Assembly: GCA_942492915.1 (NCBI GenBank)
Contig: OW818662.1
Span: forward strand, 2,790,001 to 2,854,000
Reading direction: 5' to 3'
DNA: 64,000 nt
Source of the DNA: Turneriella sp942492915
GTDB lineage: Bacteria > Spirochaetota > Leptospiria > Turneriellales > Turneriellaceae
A model generated the notes under the pieces. The model worked only from the letters and a program-made list of their open reading frames with translations, searched no databases and was not told the origin of the DNA. The position numbers were made by a program, and so were the translations under genes. This document shows, in pieces, positions 53,667-62,435 of the stretch; position 1 is the first letter of the stretch; every line of letters starts with the position of its first letter.

Positions 53667-55037
53667 GTCAACCAACCATTTCACAAACTGCGCAGCGTAA
53701 TCGCTGCTGAGCCCTGCCCCCATAAAGACTGCAGCCGTCTTCACGCTGCCAAACTCAGCTCTAGTTTTGATGAAATCTGACGCTGACGCGACATGCTCAA
53801 AGGGGGGATTCTTAAACGTCATGAAAAGTTGCTGCGCTTCTGCGTAGTCGCCTGCCCTGTCGCCCGAAGCGTAAATCGGCAAAGAATACAGCTTATGCTG
53901 TTCGGAGTAGGGGAGCAAAGCAGCGGCAAATTCTGCGTGAAAATGGCAAAACCGGCTGAGGCGATGCGGCTCCCAAAAAATCAACAAACGCTGGTATTCG
54001 CCGGCGAGCGCGCTGAGCGTTGCCTGCACTTCATGCGGATGGTGCGCGTAGTCGTCGATTACGGTGATGCTGAAACGGTCAAACGTGGCAAGCTTCTGCA
54101 TGCGCCGGTTGACCCCACCAAATGACCTGAGTGCATCTGCAAGCACGCCATCGTCAACGCCTAGCTTCTTTGCCAGCTGCACAACGAGTGAAGCATTCAT
54201 CAGATTGTGACGACCTGCGATACCGATGGCATACTTTGCTGCGCCAAGCCCCACTACCCTCTCTTCAGAAACAACCGAAACATCTGACCAGATGCTGCGT
54301 TCGAAAGGTTGCTGCAGCGCAACAAAATCTGCCTCGCATTCTTTCGAGACATGCACCCAGCCGCCGCGTGCGACGGCACCATTCACGAACTGGCGAAAGT
54401 CGGTTTTGAGATTTTCGAGACTTGCATGCACGTCGGTGTGATCGAGGTCGATGTTCGTCACCATCGCCACGTCGGTTGCGATGCTCAAAAAGCTGCGGTC
54501 AGACTCGTCGGCTTCGATGACAAGCAGCGGCTTACCGTTCATCTTTCCCTGGCCTTCGCGGTAATTGGAATTCCATTCAGGCACAGTGCCACCAATGAGC
54601 GCTGTCGGGTCAAAACCGGCCTGTTCGAGCAGGCGCGCAACCCAGGCGCTCGTCGTTGTTTTGCCGTGGCAACCGGCGACTGCGATGGTGAAGTATTGCT
54701 GCGTAATCAGAGCGAGCAACGCATGGCGCGATTCGCAGGGCAACCCCTGCGCTTCGGCAAAATGCCGCTCAGCATCTTCGGGTTTGATCGCGCTCGAGTA
54801 AAAGACGTGCGTGCCATTTTTAATCCTCAGCGGGTCTGAGCCGACCCAGGTTTCGATACCTTTTTCTTGCAGCTTACGCAGGTACGGCGAATCATTCTGG
54901 TCTGAGGCTGTAATGCTCGTACCCATGCGCGCAAGCAGCAATGCCAGCCCGCTCATACCGACGCCGCCGGCGCCTATGACATGCACTTTGTCTGGAATGC
55001 CTGGCATTCCAGACAAAGTGCTATTGCCTACTGCCAT
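53661..55037 (-). CDS. murC: UDP-N-acetylmuramate-L-alanine ligase
   Basis: A 458-residue Mur ligase. VHVIGAGGVGMSGLALLLAR is the UDP-binding start, AVAGCHGKTTTSAWV the ATP loop, and EADESDRSFL with MVTNIDLDHTDVH identify it as MurC rather than Mpl. It adds L-Ala to UDP-MurNAc in the cytosol, the first step of the peptide stem. The start ATG 55037 overlaps the upstream gene by 10 bases; GTG 54986, right before the UDP-binding strand, is an alternative, and it lies in the second arm of a 39-base palindrome (54983-55021). Confidence 0.9.
   Translation of the reverse strand: MAVGNSTLSGMPGIPDKVHVIGAGGVGMSGLALLLARMGTSITASDQNDSPYLRKLQEKGIETWVGSDPLRIKNGTHVFYSSAIKPEDAERHFAEAQGLPCESRHALLALITQQYFTIAVAGCHGKTTTSAWVARLLEQAGFDPTALIGGTVPEWNSNYREGQGKMNGKPLLVIEADESDRSFLSIATDVAMVTNIDLDHTDVHASLENLKTDFRQFVNGAVARGGWVHVSKECEADFVALQQPFERSIWSDVSVVSEERVVGLGAAKYAIGIAGRHNLMNASLVVQLAKKLGVDDGVLADALRSFGGVNRRMQKLATFDRFSITVIDDYAHHPHEVQATLSALAGEYQRLLIFWEPHRLSRFCHFHAEFAAALLPYSEQHKLYSLPIYASGDRAGDYAEAQQLFMTFKNPPFEHVASASDFIKTRAEFGSVKTAAVFMGAGLSSDYAAQFVKWLVDL
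54983..55021. repeat. Perfect 39-base palindrome at the murC start
   Basis: Nineteen-base arms 54983-55001 and 55003-55021, exact, with a single base between. In murC it covers codons of residues 6-18 (STLSGMPGIPDKV); it starts 6 bases after the stop of the upstream gene. Confidence 0.9.
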
Positions 55038-55408
55038 GGATCAAGCACGCAGCCGTACCGATCACCGGTGTAGCGCGCGGTTGTCGAAACAAACAGCCCT
55101 TTCACTGTAACGGTGCGCTTCTCTTTATCGAGCGTGAAGCTCTGTATCGGCACCCACTGGCGCGCAAAGTTATGGCACTGTTCGACCGTGCCTTCAGTTA
55201 CGAAGTAACACGAGCAGAATTCTTTGCTGTAGAACGACGAGATGATACTCGGGAAAGCGGCGCTGTGCTTAAAATTTACCAGTAAGAAAAGCAAACCGCT
55301 GATAACGGCGAGACCCAGCGCCTGCAGAGCGCGCTTCAGTATTCGGCGCATCATCGTGGGCTTTCTGCCCTCAGTGGCGCGGCCGTTCTCGATTTTTCCA
55401 GGCGTCAT
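55028..55408 (-). CDS. Small membrane protein resembling the N-terminal module of serine hydrolases
   Basis: A 126-residue protein with one membrane helix (LGLAVISGLLFLLVNF) and a short extracytoplasmic domain. That domain has the order CSCYFV, a variable stretch, a strand-rich part (RRTVTVKG-like, here KRTVTVKGLF) and TARYTGDRYGCVLD near the end. This matches, as I recall it, the region found N-terminal to the catalytic domain in 6-aminohexanoate-dimer-hydrolase-like serine hydrolases (Cys...FVSGR...YRxGxGC). The gene overlaps the serine hydrolase gene by 4 bases, so the pair could be a split form of one longer protein. Confidence 0.6.
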   Translation of the reverse strand: MTPGKIENGRATEGRKPTMMRRILKRALQALGLAVISGLLFLLVNFKHSAAFPSIISSFYSKEFCSCYFVTEGTVEQCHNFARQWVPIQSFTLDKEKRTVTVKGLFVSTTARYTGDRYGCVLDPWQ

Positions 55409-56598
55409 GGTGTTTTCTCCAGAATGTTTTTCAGCAGACCCAGATAACGGTTCTTGTCGAAGCTGCCGTCGCGGTCGTCACCGAGGCGCACCGCAATCAG
55501 ATCGAGCGAGGGTATCACGTAGAGCGACTGGCCCCAATGGCCGAGCGCCGCAAACGTGTCGGCAGGTGCATCAGGCCAGGGCGGCTTCTGCCCGCGTTCG
55601 GGAATACCCACGTTGATATACCACTGCGCCCCGGGATTATCTTTCGCATCTTCGGGATTCAGATGCGTCGTGTAGTACGCAGGCGCCATCGTCGTGGTGT
55701 AGCGCACCCATTTCTCTGGCAAGAGCCGCCGGCCCTGCCAGACGCCGTCATGCAGGTAGAGATAGCCGAACCGGGCGAGGTCGCGTGCCGTCGTGTACAG
55801 GTACGACGAGCCGACCGGGGTACCCGCGCCGTCTCGTTCGAACGTGGTGAAACGCATGCCTATAGTTTTGAAGAGACGGTTAAAAATGAGATCCTCATAT
55901 TGATTCTGGTAAACATTCCTGAGCAATGACATGAGAATATTGCTGGTGCCGCTTGAATAGTACCAATGCGTTCCCGGCGGGTAATCGAGATCTTGTGACG
56001 CGGCAAAATGCGCCATGTCGCTGCGCCCGCGGGTGTAGAGCATCGCCACGACGCTTGATTTCAGCGGCGAACTCTCATAACCTTCTGACCAATAGAGCCC
56101 AGAGCTCATGCGCAGCAGGTGGTCGATCTGTATTGCATCTTTGCCGTCGGCAGCGAGCGGCGGATAGTACTGCGCGGCCGAATCATTAATTCTGAACTTA
56201 CCATCGGCGACCGCCATACCGATAAACGTGTTCGCAAAACTTTTTGTGACCGACCAGGCGAGGTGCTTACGGTTGCGGTGAAACTCGCGTTCGTAGCGCT
56301 CAAAAACAACCTTGCCCCCGCGCACGATGACAACAGCGTCGGTGCGGATGCCCTTGCGTTCTGCTTCTTTGCCCGTGGTTGTAAAAAGGTACTGCTCAAG
56401 ATTCTTCAGCTTCTCGCGGTTAATGCCCGCTTTTTCAGGGGACAGTTCTTCCCATTCGCCGCCGGGATACACACTCGTGCGGGCATTGGTCTCGAAGGTC
56501 GCCGGCAGTGCTTCTAAACCTTTGGCTGCGACCAATGGGGGCTTGGTGCAGAAGCTGAACAAACTGATACCGGCGAAACAAAAATACAGAAGGCGCAT
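55405..56598 (-). CDS. Beta-lactamase-fold serine hydrolase
   Basis: A 397-residue protein of the class C beta-lactamase/esterase family. N-terminal signal sequence MRLLYFCFAGISLFSFCTKP (perhaps a lipoprotein at the second Cys). The active-site SxxK is in LAWSVTKSFAN; the tyrosine motif is WYYSSGTSN and the third motif GHWGQ, the usual set for NylB-like hydrolases. It acts on amides or esters in the periplasm or outside. The small membrane protein downstream overlaps by 4 bases and may supply a missing N-terminal module. Confidence 0.85.
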   Translation of the reverse strand: MRLLYFCFAGISLFSFCTKPPLVAAKGLEALPATFETNARTSVYPGGEWEELSPEKAGINREKLKNLEQYLFTTTGKEAERKGIRTDAVVIVRGGKVVFERYEREFHRNRKHLAWSVTKSFANTFIGMAVADGKFRINDSAAQYYPPLAADGKDAIQIDHLLRMSSGLYWSEGYESSPLKSSVVAMLYTRGRSDMAHFAASQDLDYPPGTHWYYSSGTSNILMSLLRNVYQNQYEDLIFNRLFKTIGMRFTTFERDGAGTPVGSSYLYTTARDLARFGYLYLHDGVWQGRRLLPEKWVRYTTTMAPAYYTTHLNPEDAKDNPGAQWYINVGIPERGQKPPWPDAPADTFAALGHWGQSLYVIPSLDLIAVRLGDDRDGSFDKNRYLGLLKNILEKTP

Positions 56599-56666
56599 AG
56601 CATCCAGATTGGGTGATTCTCACGCTGCTGCAACGCTAAAACAGGCCTCGCGGCCTATCTCACCAT

Positions 56667-57146
56667 TCAGATTTTCTCAAGATCTTCGATCAGCTGGTCG
56701 ATCGCACCCCGCTCGCGGGGTTTTGATGCGGCTGCGAGTTGCTGGGCCGCCTGCACCTGCGTCGGGGGCGCAGCGGGCCAGTAAATTTTCTGAATAGCCT
56801 TCGCTTTGATGCGCGCGGTGATACCGTAGAGCTGCGCCATCTTCTTTTCAACCGTCGCCGCAATCAGCGTCAGCTCGTTGGCAAAAGTATTATGATCACA
56901 GTGCACAAGCAACACCCTGCCGTCGAACGTTGCCGGTAAAGAATGCTGCGCCAAAAGAGCGCTCACGAGCTGGCTCCAGTCTTCGCGCAGTCGCGAAAGC
57001 AGGTATTCGCGCTCGACCGTTTCGGCCTGCGCAGGGTGAACCACGCGCAAAATTTCGACCCAGTCGCGATTGCGCACGCGCGCCGCCTCACGTTCGAGCT
57101 CGTCGTTCGTCGCAGTGCGGCGAAACAGAGGCCGAAGCGGGCGCAA
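56667..57146 (-). CDS. DciA-like (DUF721) protein
   Basis: A 159-residue DUF721/DciA-type protein. The domain lies in about residues 50-125: WSQLVSALLAQHSLPATFDG, then RVLLVHCDHNTFANELTLIA, the usual run of the family. DciA helps load the replicative helicase DnaB in most bacteria lacking DnaC; whether this copy does so is inferred. The C-terminal 40 residues are Ala/Gln-rich then acidic. It lies 3 bases downstream of the acylase gene, not near dnaA or recF, where such genes are often found. Confidence 0.75.
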   Translation of the reverse strand: MRPLRPLFRRTATNDELEREAARVRNRDWVEILRVVHPAQAETVEREYLLSRLREDWSQLVSALLAQHSLPATFDGRVLLVHCDHNTFANELTLIAATVEKKMAQLYGITARIKAKAIQKIYWPAAPPTQVQAAQQLAAASKPRERGAIDQLIEDLEKI

Positions 57147-57149
57147 GGT

Positions 57150-59897
57150 TTACCCCTTCTTCAGCACGAACTTCTTCGTGTACTGCTTGCCGATGTTGTC
57201 TGCTTTCATCGGCAGCGCGACATTTTTGACTTCTGTGAAATGTTTGATCATGTCGTCGTAGTGCTGCGACTCTGCATTGCCCGAAGCACCCATGTGCAGA
57301 ATCAACTGCGCCGGTTCTTCTGCCGAGAAGTCGACGATGAAGCGCATCGCCGGTATTAGCCAAATGTCATTTGTGTCGCCCCAGAGGTTGCCCGCCTGGT
57401 TCAGCGTGTGCAGATCGCCGCCCGCCGCGACCGGCCCGCGGTTGAGATAAGGCCCGAGAAAGCCCGCCTTTTTCGTAAACTGGTGCTTCCACTGGTACTG
57501 GTGAATTTTGCCCCAAGCCCAATCACCGCGATTGTCGCCCATCTGCTTCTCGCTGAGCACTATCGCTTCGGCAAGAGCCGCGGCGAACACCATTGCCTTA
57601 GTTTCTTTCTCGGCGGTTGCGGTGTTGTCCCAAAAGGGGCTGTCTGCCCGCGCGAGCAGGTGGTCCTGCACGGCGTTGTATGAGCGCTTGTTGATACCCT
57701 GAAAGTTTTCCCACAGCGCTGAGCCTTTGCCGCCGAGTTCATCGGCGAATGCCAGCACCGTCATGGCCGAGACAAAGTTCTCGTACACCGCGGCAGCGGC
57801 AGAGTCTTTGCCGAGGTCTCCCTGAAAGTCTTTCAAAATAGCCAATGCGTCTTTCGCCCTCAGGTTAGACGATGCGGGCAACTGGTCGATTGCGGCGCTG
57901 ACCTCGGCGGCAAATGCGGGCGACCGCAACAGGTCGCCGAAAGCTTTCGCGGTGATGGAATGCACGTCACCCTGAAACTTCGCCATGTCGGCTGCGGTGT
58001 GCGCTTTGCCCGCAGCGAGCAGGTCTTTGGCGCGGCCTGAGCGGTCAGAGCCGTACCATGAAGACGACACCCAGAGTTCAGTCTCGTCGTTCCAGATCTT
58101 GTTGTTGCCGGTGGCAATATAACCTTCTTTAGGATTTACCGCCGCGGGGTTTTCAGACGCCGCATAAAAACCGTTCCATTCATTCTCGCCTGTCCAGCCG
58201 ATGCGCGGCAAAAGTCCCGTGACACCCTGCCGCGCCGGATACCGACCGGTCGCGAGCCACGCGATATTGTTTGCATCCGCATAGACAATGTTGAGGTAGA
58301 TGCCGCTGACCTTGTCGAGTGCCGCGCGTGCCGATTTCATGTCGCGCGCCGCAGCCATTTCAAAGATGCCGTCCATGGTTGTCTCGCGCGCGCCGACCGT
58401 CGTGCGGTACGCGAGGCCATATTCGCTGCGCAGGTTCAGCGCCAGATGCTTATCAGGAAAAGGATGCAGAAACGCTTCGTTGAGCAAAACTCCATGCCGG
58501 GTTTTCACTTTCTTGAAGCTATGTGGTTTTTCACCCCGAATGCCGATCTGTTCATTAACGACGACGGCATTCTCCCATTTGCCTTTGTAGAGGTATTGCG
58601 TGACGCCATTTGCTTCGCGCAACTGCTCGAGAAAAATATCCTGGTTGTCGGCCATGACCATCGTCGCGCCCCAGGCAATGGTGCCGTTGGTGCCAAGCGC
58701 AACAATCGGGGTTCCGGGCAATGCGACTCCGGCGGCATGGTAATCAGGGCATTCGAGGTTCATCATGTACCACATCGCGGGTACGGTCATTTGCAGGTGC
58801 GTGTCATTCGCGAGCAGCGATTTACCACCGGCCGCAAGCTTGGGTGCGACCACCCAATTATTCGAGGCGGGCACAGACGGCGTCAGAGCCTGCCACAGAG
58901 ACTCCGCTTTCTGCAGACCTGAAACCAGCTTTGGTTCGCTTGCGCTGATCTTTTTCAAATCGATTTCTTTGAGCGCAGCAGCGTCTTCGAACGGCAGGTC
59001 GGTATCTGCATAGATAGGGAAAAGCCACGCAGCCTTCTCTAACCCGAGATGCGCCGCGAACTTCAGAAAGGTTACTTCTTCAATGTGGTTTGTTGCGAGC
59101 AAAAATGAAAACAATTGGTAGAGCGCCAGCGAATCTTCACCCTTCCATTCTTGCCGATCGAGCCCAAGCAGCAAGAATTCGAATTGGGTCTTCGGATACG
59201 CCTTGCGGCCCGCGTTGATGCCGGCCGCATAGGCGGTAAGCATTTTCTGCAGCTTGGGAGAAAGGCGCGTGAAGTTCTGTCTCGCGAGGTCGCCAAGGCC
59301 GAGCGAGCGCATATAGATATCGACGCCGAGCGTCTCGCCGCCGAGTACCTCTGACAGGCGCCCGTACGCCATGCGACGCAAGAACTCCATTTGAAAATCG
59401 CGGTCAGACACCATCGCAAAACCCGCGCCAAAGGCCATGTCGTCCAGGTTCTGCGCCTTCACATAAGGCACACCATACGCGTCGCGGCGGATTTCTACAT
59501 CAGCAGAAATCGCGGCCACGGTGATCGATCCCTCTTCGGGAACAAGACTCTGTTTCAGGCGAAACCTGAGCCACGCGTAACCGACGACGACGACCACTAC
59601 GAGCAGAACTGCGACGTAGCGCCAGATCTTTCGGCGCGGACGTTCGTTTTCACCGGCATCATGCTCGACCTCGGCCATCTCAACCTGAGCCTTGCGCGCG
59701 TCGTCGCTTTGGCTCGCTTCGAAAAGTGCACTGAGTTCGGCTTCTGAAGTCGGGTCACCCTCTTTCAGCCTCGCGATCGGCTCGATCGCAGCCTTCAGCA
59801 GCGGCAGACGCTTTTTGGTAGAACTCGATTTGTTTTTTTTAGGTGAATTTTTGGGAGATTTTTTGATCGGCTTTTTGCTCGACTTCTTCTGGGCCAT
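57150..59897 (-). CDS. Penicillin-acylase family (S45) hydrolase, membrane-anchored
   Basis: A 915-residue Ntn-hydrolase of the S45 family. An unusual 90-residue cytosolic lead is extremely Lys/Ser/Pro-rich at first (KKSSKKPIKKSPKNSPKKNK) and then acidic, followed by a membrane helix (about residues 92-112). The family start ADVEIRRDAYGVPYVKAQN and the nucleophile Ser in VPASNNWVVAP, at the new N-terminus after self-cleavage, are clear. It hydrolyses amides such as acyl-homoserine lactones or side-chain amides; the substrate cannot be told. It is extracytoplasmic and anchored. The long basic tail is not seen in typical acylases. Confidence 0.88.
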   Translation of the reverse strand: MAQKKSSKKPIKKSPKNSPKKNKSSSTKKRLPLLKAAIEPIARLKEGDPTSEAELSALFEASQSDDARKAQVEMAEVEHDAGENERPRRKIWRYVAVLLVVVVVVGYAWLRFRLKQSLVPEEGSITVAAISADVEIRRDAYGVPYVKAQNLDDMAFGAGFAMVSDRDFQMEFLRRMAYGRLSEVLGGETLGVDIYMRSLGLGDLARQNFTRLSPKLQKMLTAYAAGINAGRKAYPKTQFEFLLLGLDRQEWKGEDSLALYQLFSFLLATNHIEEVTFLKFAAHLGLEKAAWLFPIYADTDLPFEDAAALKEIDLKKISASEPKLVSGLQKAESLWQALTPSVPASNNWVVAPKLAAGGKSLLANDTHLQMTVPAMWYMMNLECPDYHAAGVALPGTPIVALGTNGTIAWGATMVMADNQDIFLEQLREANGVTQYLYKGKWENAVVVNEQIGIRGEKPHSFKKVKTRHGVLLNEAFLHPFPDKHLALNLRSEYGLAYRTTVGARETTMDGIFEMAAARDMKSARAALDKVSGIYLNIVYADANNIAWLATGRYPARQGVTGLLPRIGWTGENEWNGFYAASENPAAVNPKEGYIATGNNKIWNDETELWVSSSWYGSDRSGRAKDLLAAGKAHTAADMAKFQGDVHSITAKAFGDLLRSPAFAAEVSAAIDQLPASSNLRAKDALAILKDFQGDLGKDSAAAAVYENFVSAMTVLAFADELGGKGSALWENFQGINKRSYNAVQDHLLARADSPFWDNTATAEKETKAMVFAAALAEAIVLSEKQMGDNRGDWAWGKIHQYQWKHQFTKKAGFLGPYLNRGPVAAGGDLHTLNQAGNLWGDTNDIWLIPAMRFIVDFSAEEPAQLILHMGASGNAESQHYDDMIKHFTEVKNVALPMKADNIGKQYTKKFVLKKG

Positions 59898-59919
59898 AGA
59901 CGAAGGCCGGGTAAAAAAG

Positions 59920-61188
59920 TCAGATTGGCAACTCTATTTCCAATGCGACCATTTCTGTGGCTGCAAGGTCGTTGCGATCAAAGTCGGTCAGCGTGGTGCA
60001 GCGAATATTGCCGTGGTGCATTTGCACTATTTTCTCCACATAAGTCAGACCAAGGCCGTATTCAAGCGTACTGTACTGCTCATGCACGACGCGCGACACC
60101 CGATAAAACGGCTCGAAAATAAAATTGCGCTGCGCTTCGGGAATTCCCAAAACCCCTTCGGCGCCGCTGCCATCGGGCAGGTTGCAAACGGTCACGATCA
60201 CGCGTGTTTGCAGGTGCTCGATCAGAATTGTTACCGTTGACCCCGCCGGAGAGAATTTCAATGCATTGAGCACGAGTTCGCGCAGCGCCTTGCGCATGAA
60301 TTCCCAGTTAACTTTGAGCCTGCCGCCGGCGAGGCGGGCAGGCATGTCGCTCAGCACCACAGAATGGCCGCGAATGTCGAGCTGCGGCTTGAGTTCATAG
60401 ATCAAATTGCGCGCGATCTCGTGCAGCTCACCGATTGTCACATCATGCAGCACGAAGTCCTGCGAGACGAGCAATTGCAGTTCAGAAAACATGTCGATCA
60501 TGTCGTTGACCGCATTCTGGTTGCTGAAAATCAAATCGAGTATCTCTTTCGGAATCAGGTAGTTCTGGCCATCTTCGGTGGTGGGCGAACCCGCGAGCAT
60601 CGAGATAAGCGTGGTGAGTGACCCAATACCGCGGCCCTGTGTAAAAGAGGTATGAATATTGCCGAAAAGAGCCCGCGCGAACTTGTCGTTCTGCCGGCGC
60701 AGCAATTGCTCGGCGACGCGCCGGCTTGCGAGCTGTTTTTCGATGTGCTTACGCCGTTCACGCTCAGCGGCACGGCCCATTGTTTCGGCCTGCGCGCGGG
60801 CGAAAGCGCGCTCAACCACCTGAACCAATTCGATTTGTGGTGATCCCTGGCGAACCGCGGCGTTGGCACCGGGTAGAATAAAGTCGGTCACTCCGATTCG
60901 GTGCGCTTCGACAATCAGACCCGCTTTTTCGTTGTCGGCGATCATCAGTACAATCGGCGCAACATCACTTTCGAACAGCCGTTGGCAGACCTGCAGCGCA
61001 GTCAGTTCGCCGGCAAGCGCCGAACTGATGAGCACAACTTCATGCTGAATTTTCAGAAATGCCGAAAGGGCGTCTTCTGAACTGGTGGTCGCGGTCAGCG
61101 CGTAGGGTTCGTCGGCGAGCTGCCGCTGCAAGAGCGCGAGCTGCCCCGAATCGCTTTCGAGAATGAGTAGTGGGCGTTTTTTCAGCAT
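59920..61188 (-). CDS. Histidine kinase with degenerate receiver domain
   Basis: A 422-residue cytosolic protein. Residues 5-135 have the receiver fold but lack the phospho-acceptor: the position reads VVLISSALAG (Asp lost) and the switch Lys is DFILPG. A coiled coil (ERRKHIEKQLASRRVAEQ) leads to a dimerisation helix with one candidate His (LFGNIHTSF), and a HATPase domain with ELVLNALKFSP (N box), IFEPFYRV and YGLGLTYVEKIV (G box). It may be active as a kinase under an allosteric, non-phosphorylated receiver. No partner regulator is adjacent. It starts 22 bases upstream of the acylase gene. Confidence 0.8.
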   Translation of the reverse strand: MLKKRPLLILESDSGQLALLQRQLADEPYALTATTSSEDALSAFLKIQHEVVLISSALAGELTALQVCQRLFESDVAPIVLMIADNEKAGLIVEAHRIGVTDFILPGANAAVRQGSPQIELVQVVERAFARAQAETMGRAAERERRKHIEKQLASRRVAEQLLRRQNDKFARALFGNIHTSFTQGRGIGSLTTLISMLAGSPTTEDGQNYLIPKEILDLIFSNQNAVNDMIDMFSELQLLVSQDFVLHDVTIGELHEIARNLIYELKPQLDIRGHSVVLSDMPARLAGGRLKVNWEFMRKALRELVLNALKFSPAGSTVTILIEHLQTRVIVTVCNLPDGSGAEGVLGIPEAQRNFIFEPFYRVSRVVHEQYSTLEYGLGLTYVEKIVQMHHGNIRCTTLTDFDRNDLAATEMVALEIELPI

Positions 61189-61312
61189 GCGTCAACGATT
61201 TACCTGTGGCAGTGGTTACTCTGGGTAGCCCAAAAACCTTCGGCGGTCTTTTATTATCGGCCCCGACAGGGGTACTTGTTGAATATTCGCTGGAACGCTG
61301 GCGGGAAACCCG

Positions 61313-62200
61313 TTACACGATGTGAATATCGATGCGCTTGCCAGAAGCCGACCCGGCGTTTTGCAGCTCGATTTCGTATTTACCGATCGCGAGCTGTGAA
61401 AACCACGCAAAGTCATCTCTGAGGGGAATCGACTGCAAAAGGCGACCCTGACGACGCAGGTTGATGAACTTCGGACGTGGTCGGTAATTCTGCAATTTTA
61501 CCGTCAACATCACGGTGTCATTGCCGTCTTTGACGACCTGGTAGAACAGGTCACCCTGCTTAGGTTCGGTAGTCATAAACTGCAAAGCGCCGGTTGCAGG
61601 CGTATTGGCGGCGACGGTGGTGTCGCCAGATGAGCGCACCGCTACCATTTCATCGCTGTTGGAAAGATTATACAGATCGCGAATATGGCCGGCGATCAGG
61701 CGCAGGCCGTCTTTGAGGCGAATCACAATCGTCGACTCTTCTTCAGCCGGGGCAGTCGCATAGATTCGGTTCATGACGATCTGCTTCAGGTACGCAGGCG
61801 TGGGTACCATCGGTCGGTCGCCCCAGGTGAACAAGAAGGCGAGCGTGTCTTGAAAAAGGCCGAAATCCGCAGGGCTCGCCTTGATCGCCTGCCAGGTTTT
61901 GCTGCCCTTCAGTTCGTTTTCAATAAGTTTAGGATCTTCAACGTTAAAGAACTTTTCGGCCACTTCGACGATCTGGTACACAGGCAGTTTATAGTCTGCC
62001 GCAGGACCGGCGACCTCAAGACGCTTATTGACCGCGACCATCGTCTCGAACTGCACAAGCATTTCGAGAGCAGAGAGGTTTTCACCGGCAAGCTTTAACG
62101 CTTGTTTCTGCTTCTTGCCGTCCAGATAAAGCGCCAGCAATTTCGAATAGTCTGCCGGCGACAACTTCTCGAGGCTTTTTCTCTTTTTCGCGTTCTCCAC
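61313..62200 (-). CDS. Conserved-looking hypothetical protein
   Basis: A 295-residue soluble protein that I do not recognise. It starts with a Lys-rich helical stretch (ENAKKRKSLEKLSPADYSKL), then a helical middle region (about residues 40-120) and a beta-rich C-terminus with VIRLKDGLRLIAGHIRDLY and FINLRRQGRLLQSIPLRDDF. No signal peptide or membrane segment. The kinase gene follows after 124 bases on the same strand; I see no terminator between. A role in signalling by position alone is weak inference. Confidence 0.6.
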   Translation of the reverse strand: MENAKKRKSLEKLSPADYSKLLALYLDGKKQKQALKLAGENLSALEMLVQFETMVAVNKRLEVAGPAADYKLPVYQIVEVAEKFFNVEDPKLIENELKGSKTWQAIKASPADFGLFQDTLAFLFTWGDRPMVPTPAYLKQIVMNRIYATAPAEEESTIVIRLKDGLRLIAGHIRDLYNLSNSDEMVAVRSSGDTTVAANTPATGALQFMTTEPKQGDLFYQVVKDGNDTVMLTVKLQNYRPRPKFINLRRQGRLLQSIPLRDDFAWFSQLAIGKYEIELQNAGSASGKRIDIHIV

Positions 62201-62435
62201 AAATACCTTTACCCCGGGCGTACACGCGACCCCAGGCCTGCAAGAGCAGCCCTGGATTCAACACATCATGCACCCTTTTCTATCCTTTACATACACCCGA
62301 CGGGCCGGCAAGTCACTTTACGACAACAAAAAAGCATGTCCGGTTTAGCCCCCTTCAGAACTCTACATATGTCGCCGGCGTTAGCCAAAAAAACGCACGC
62401 CGGGGGTGGGTCGAGCCGTATTCCATCCGCGAGCC

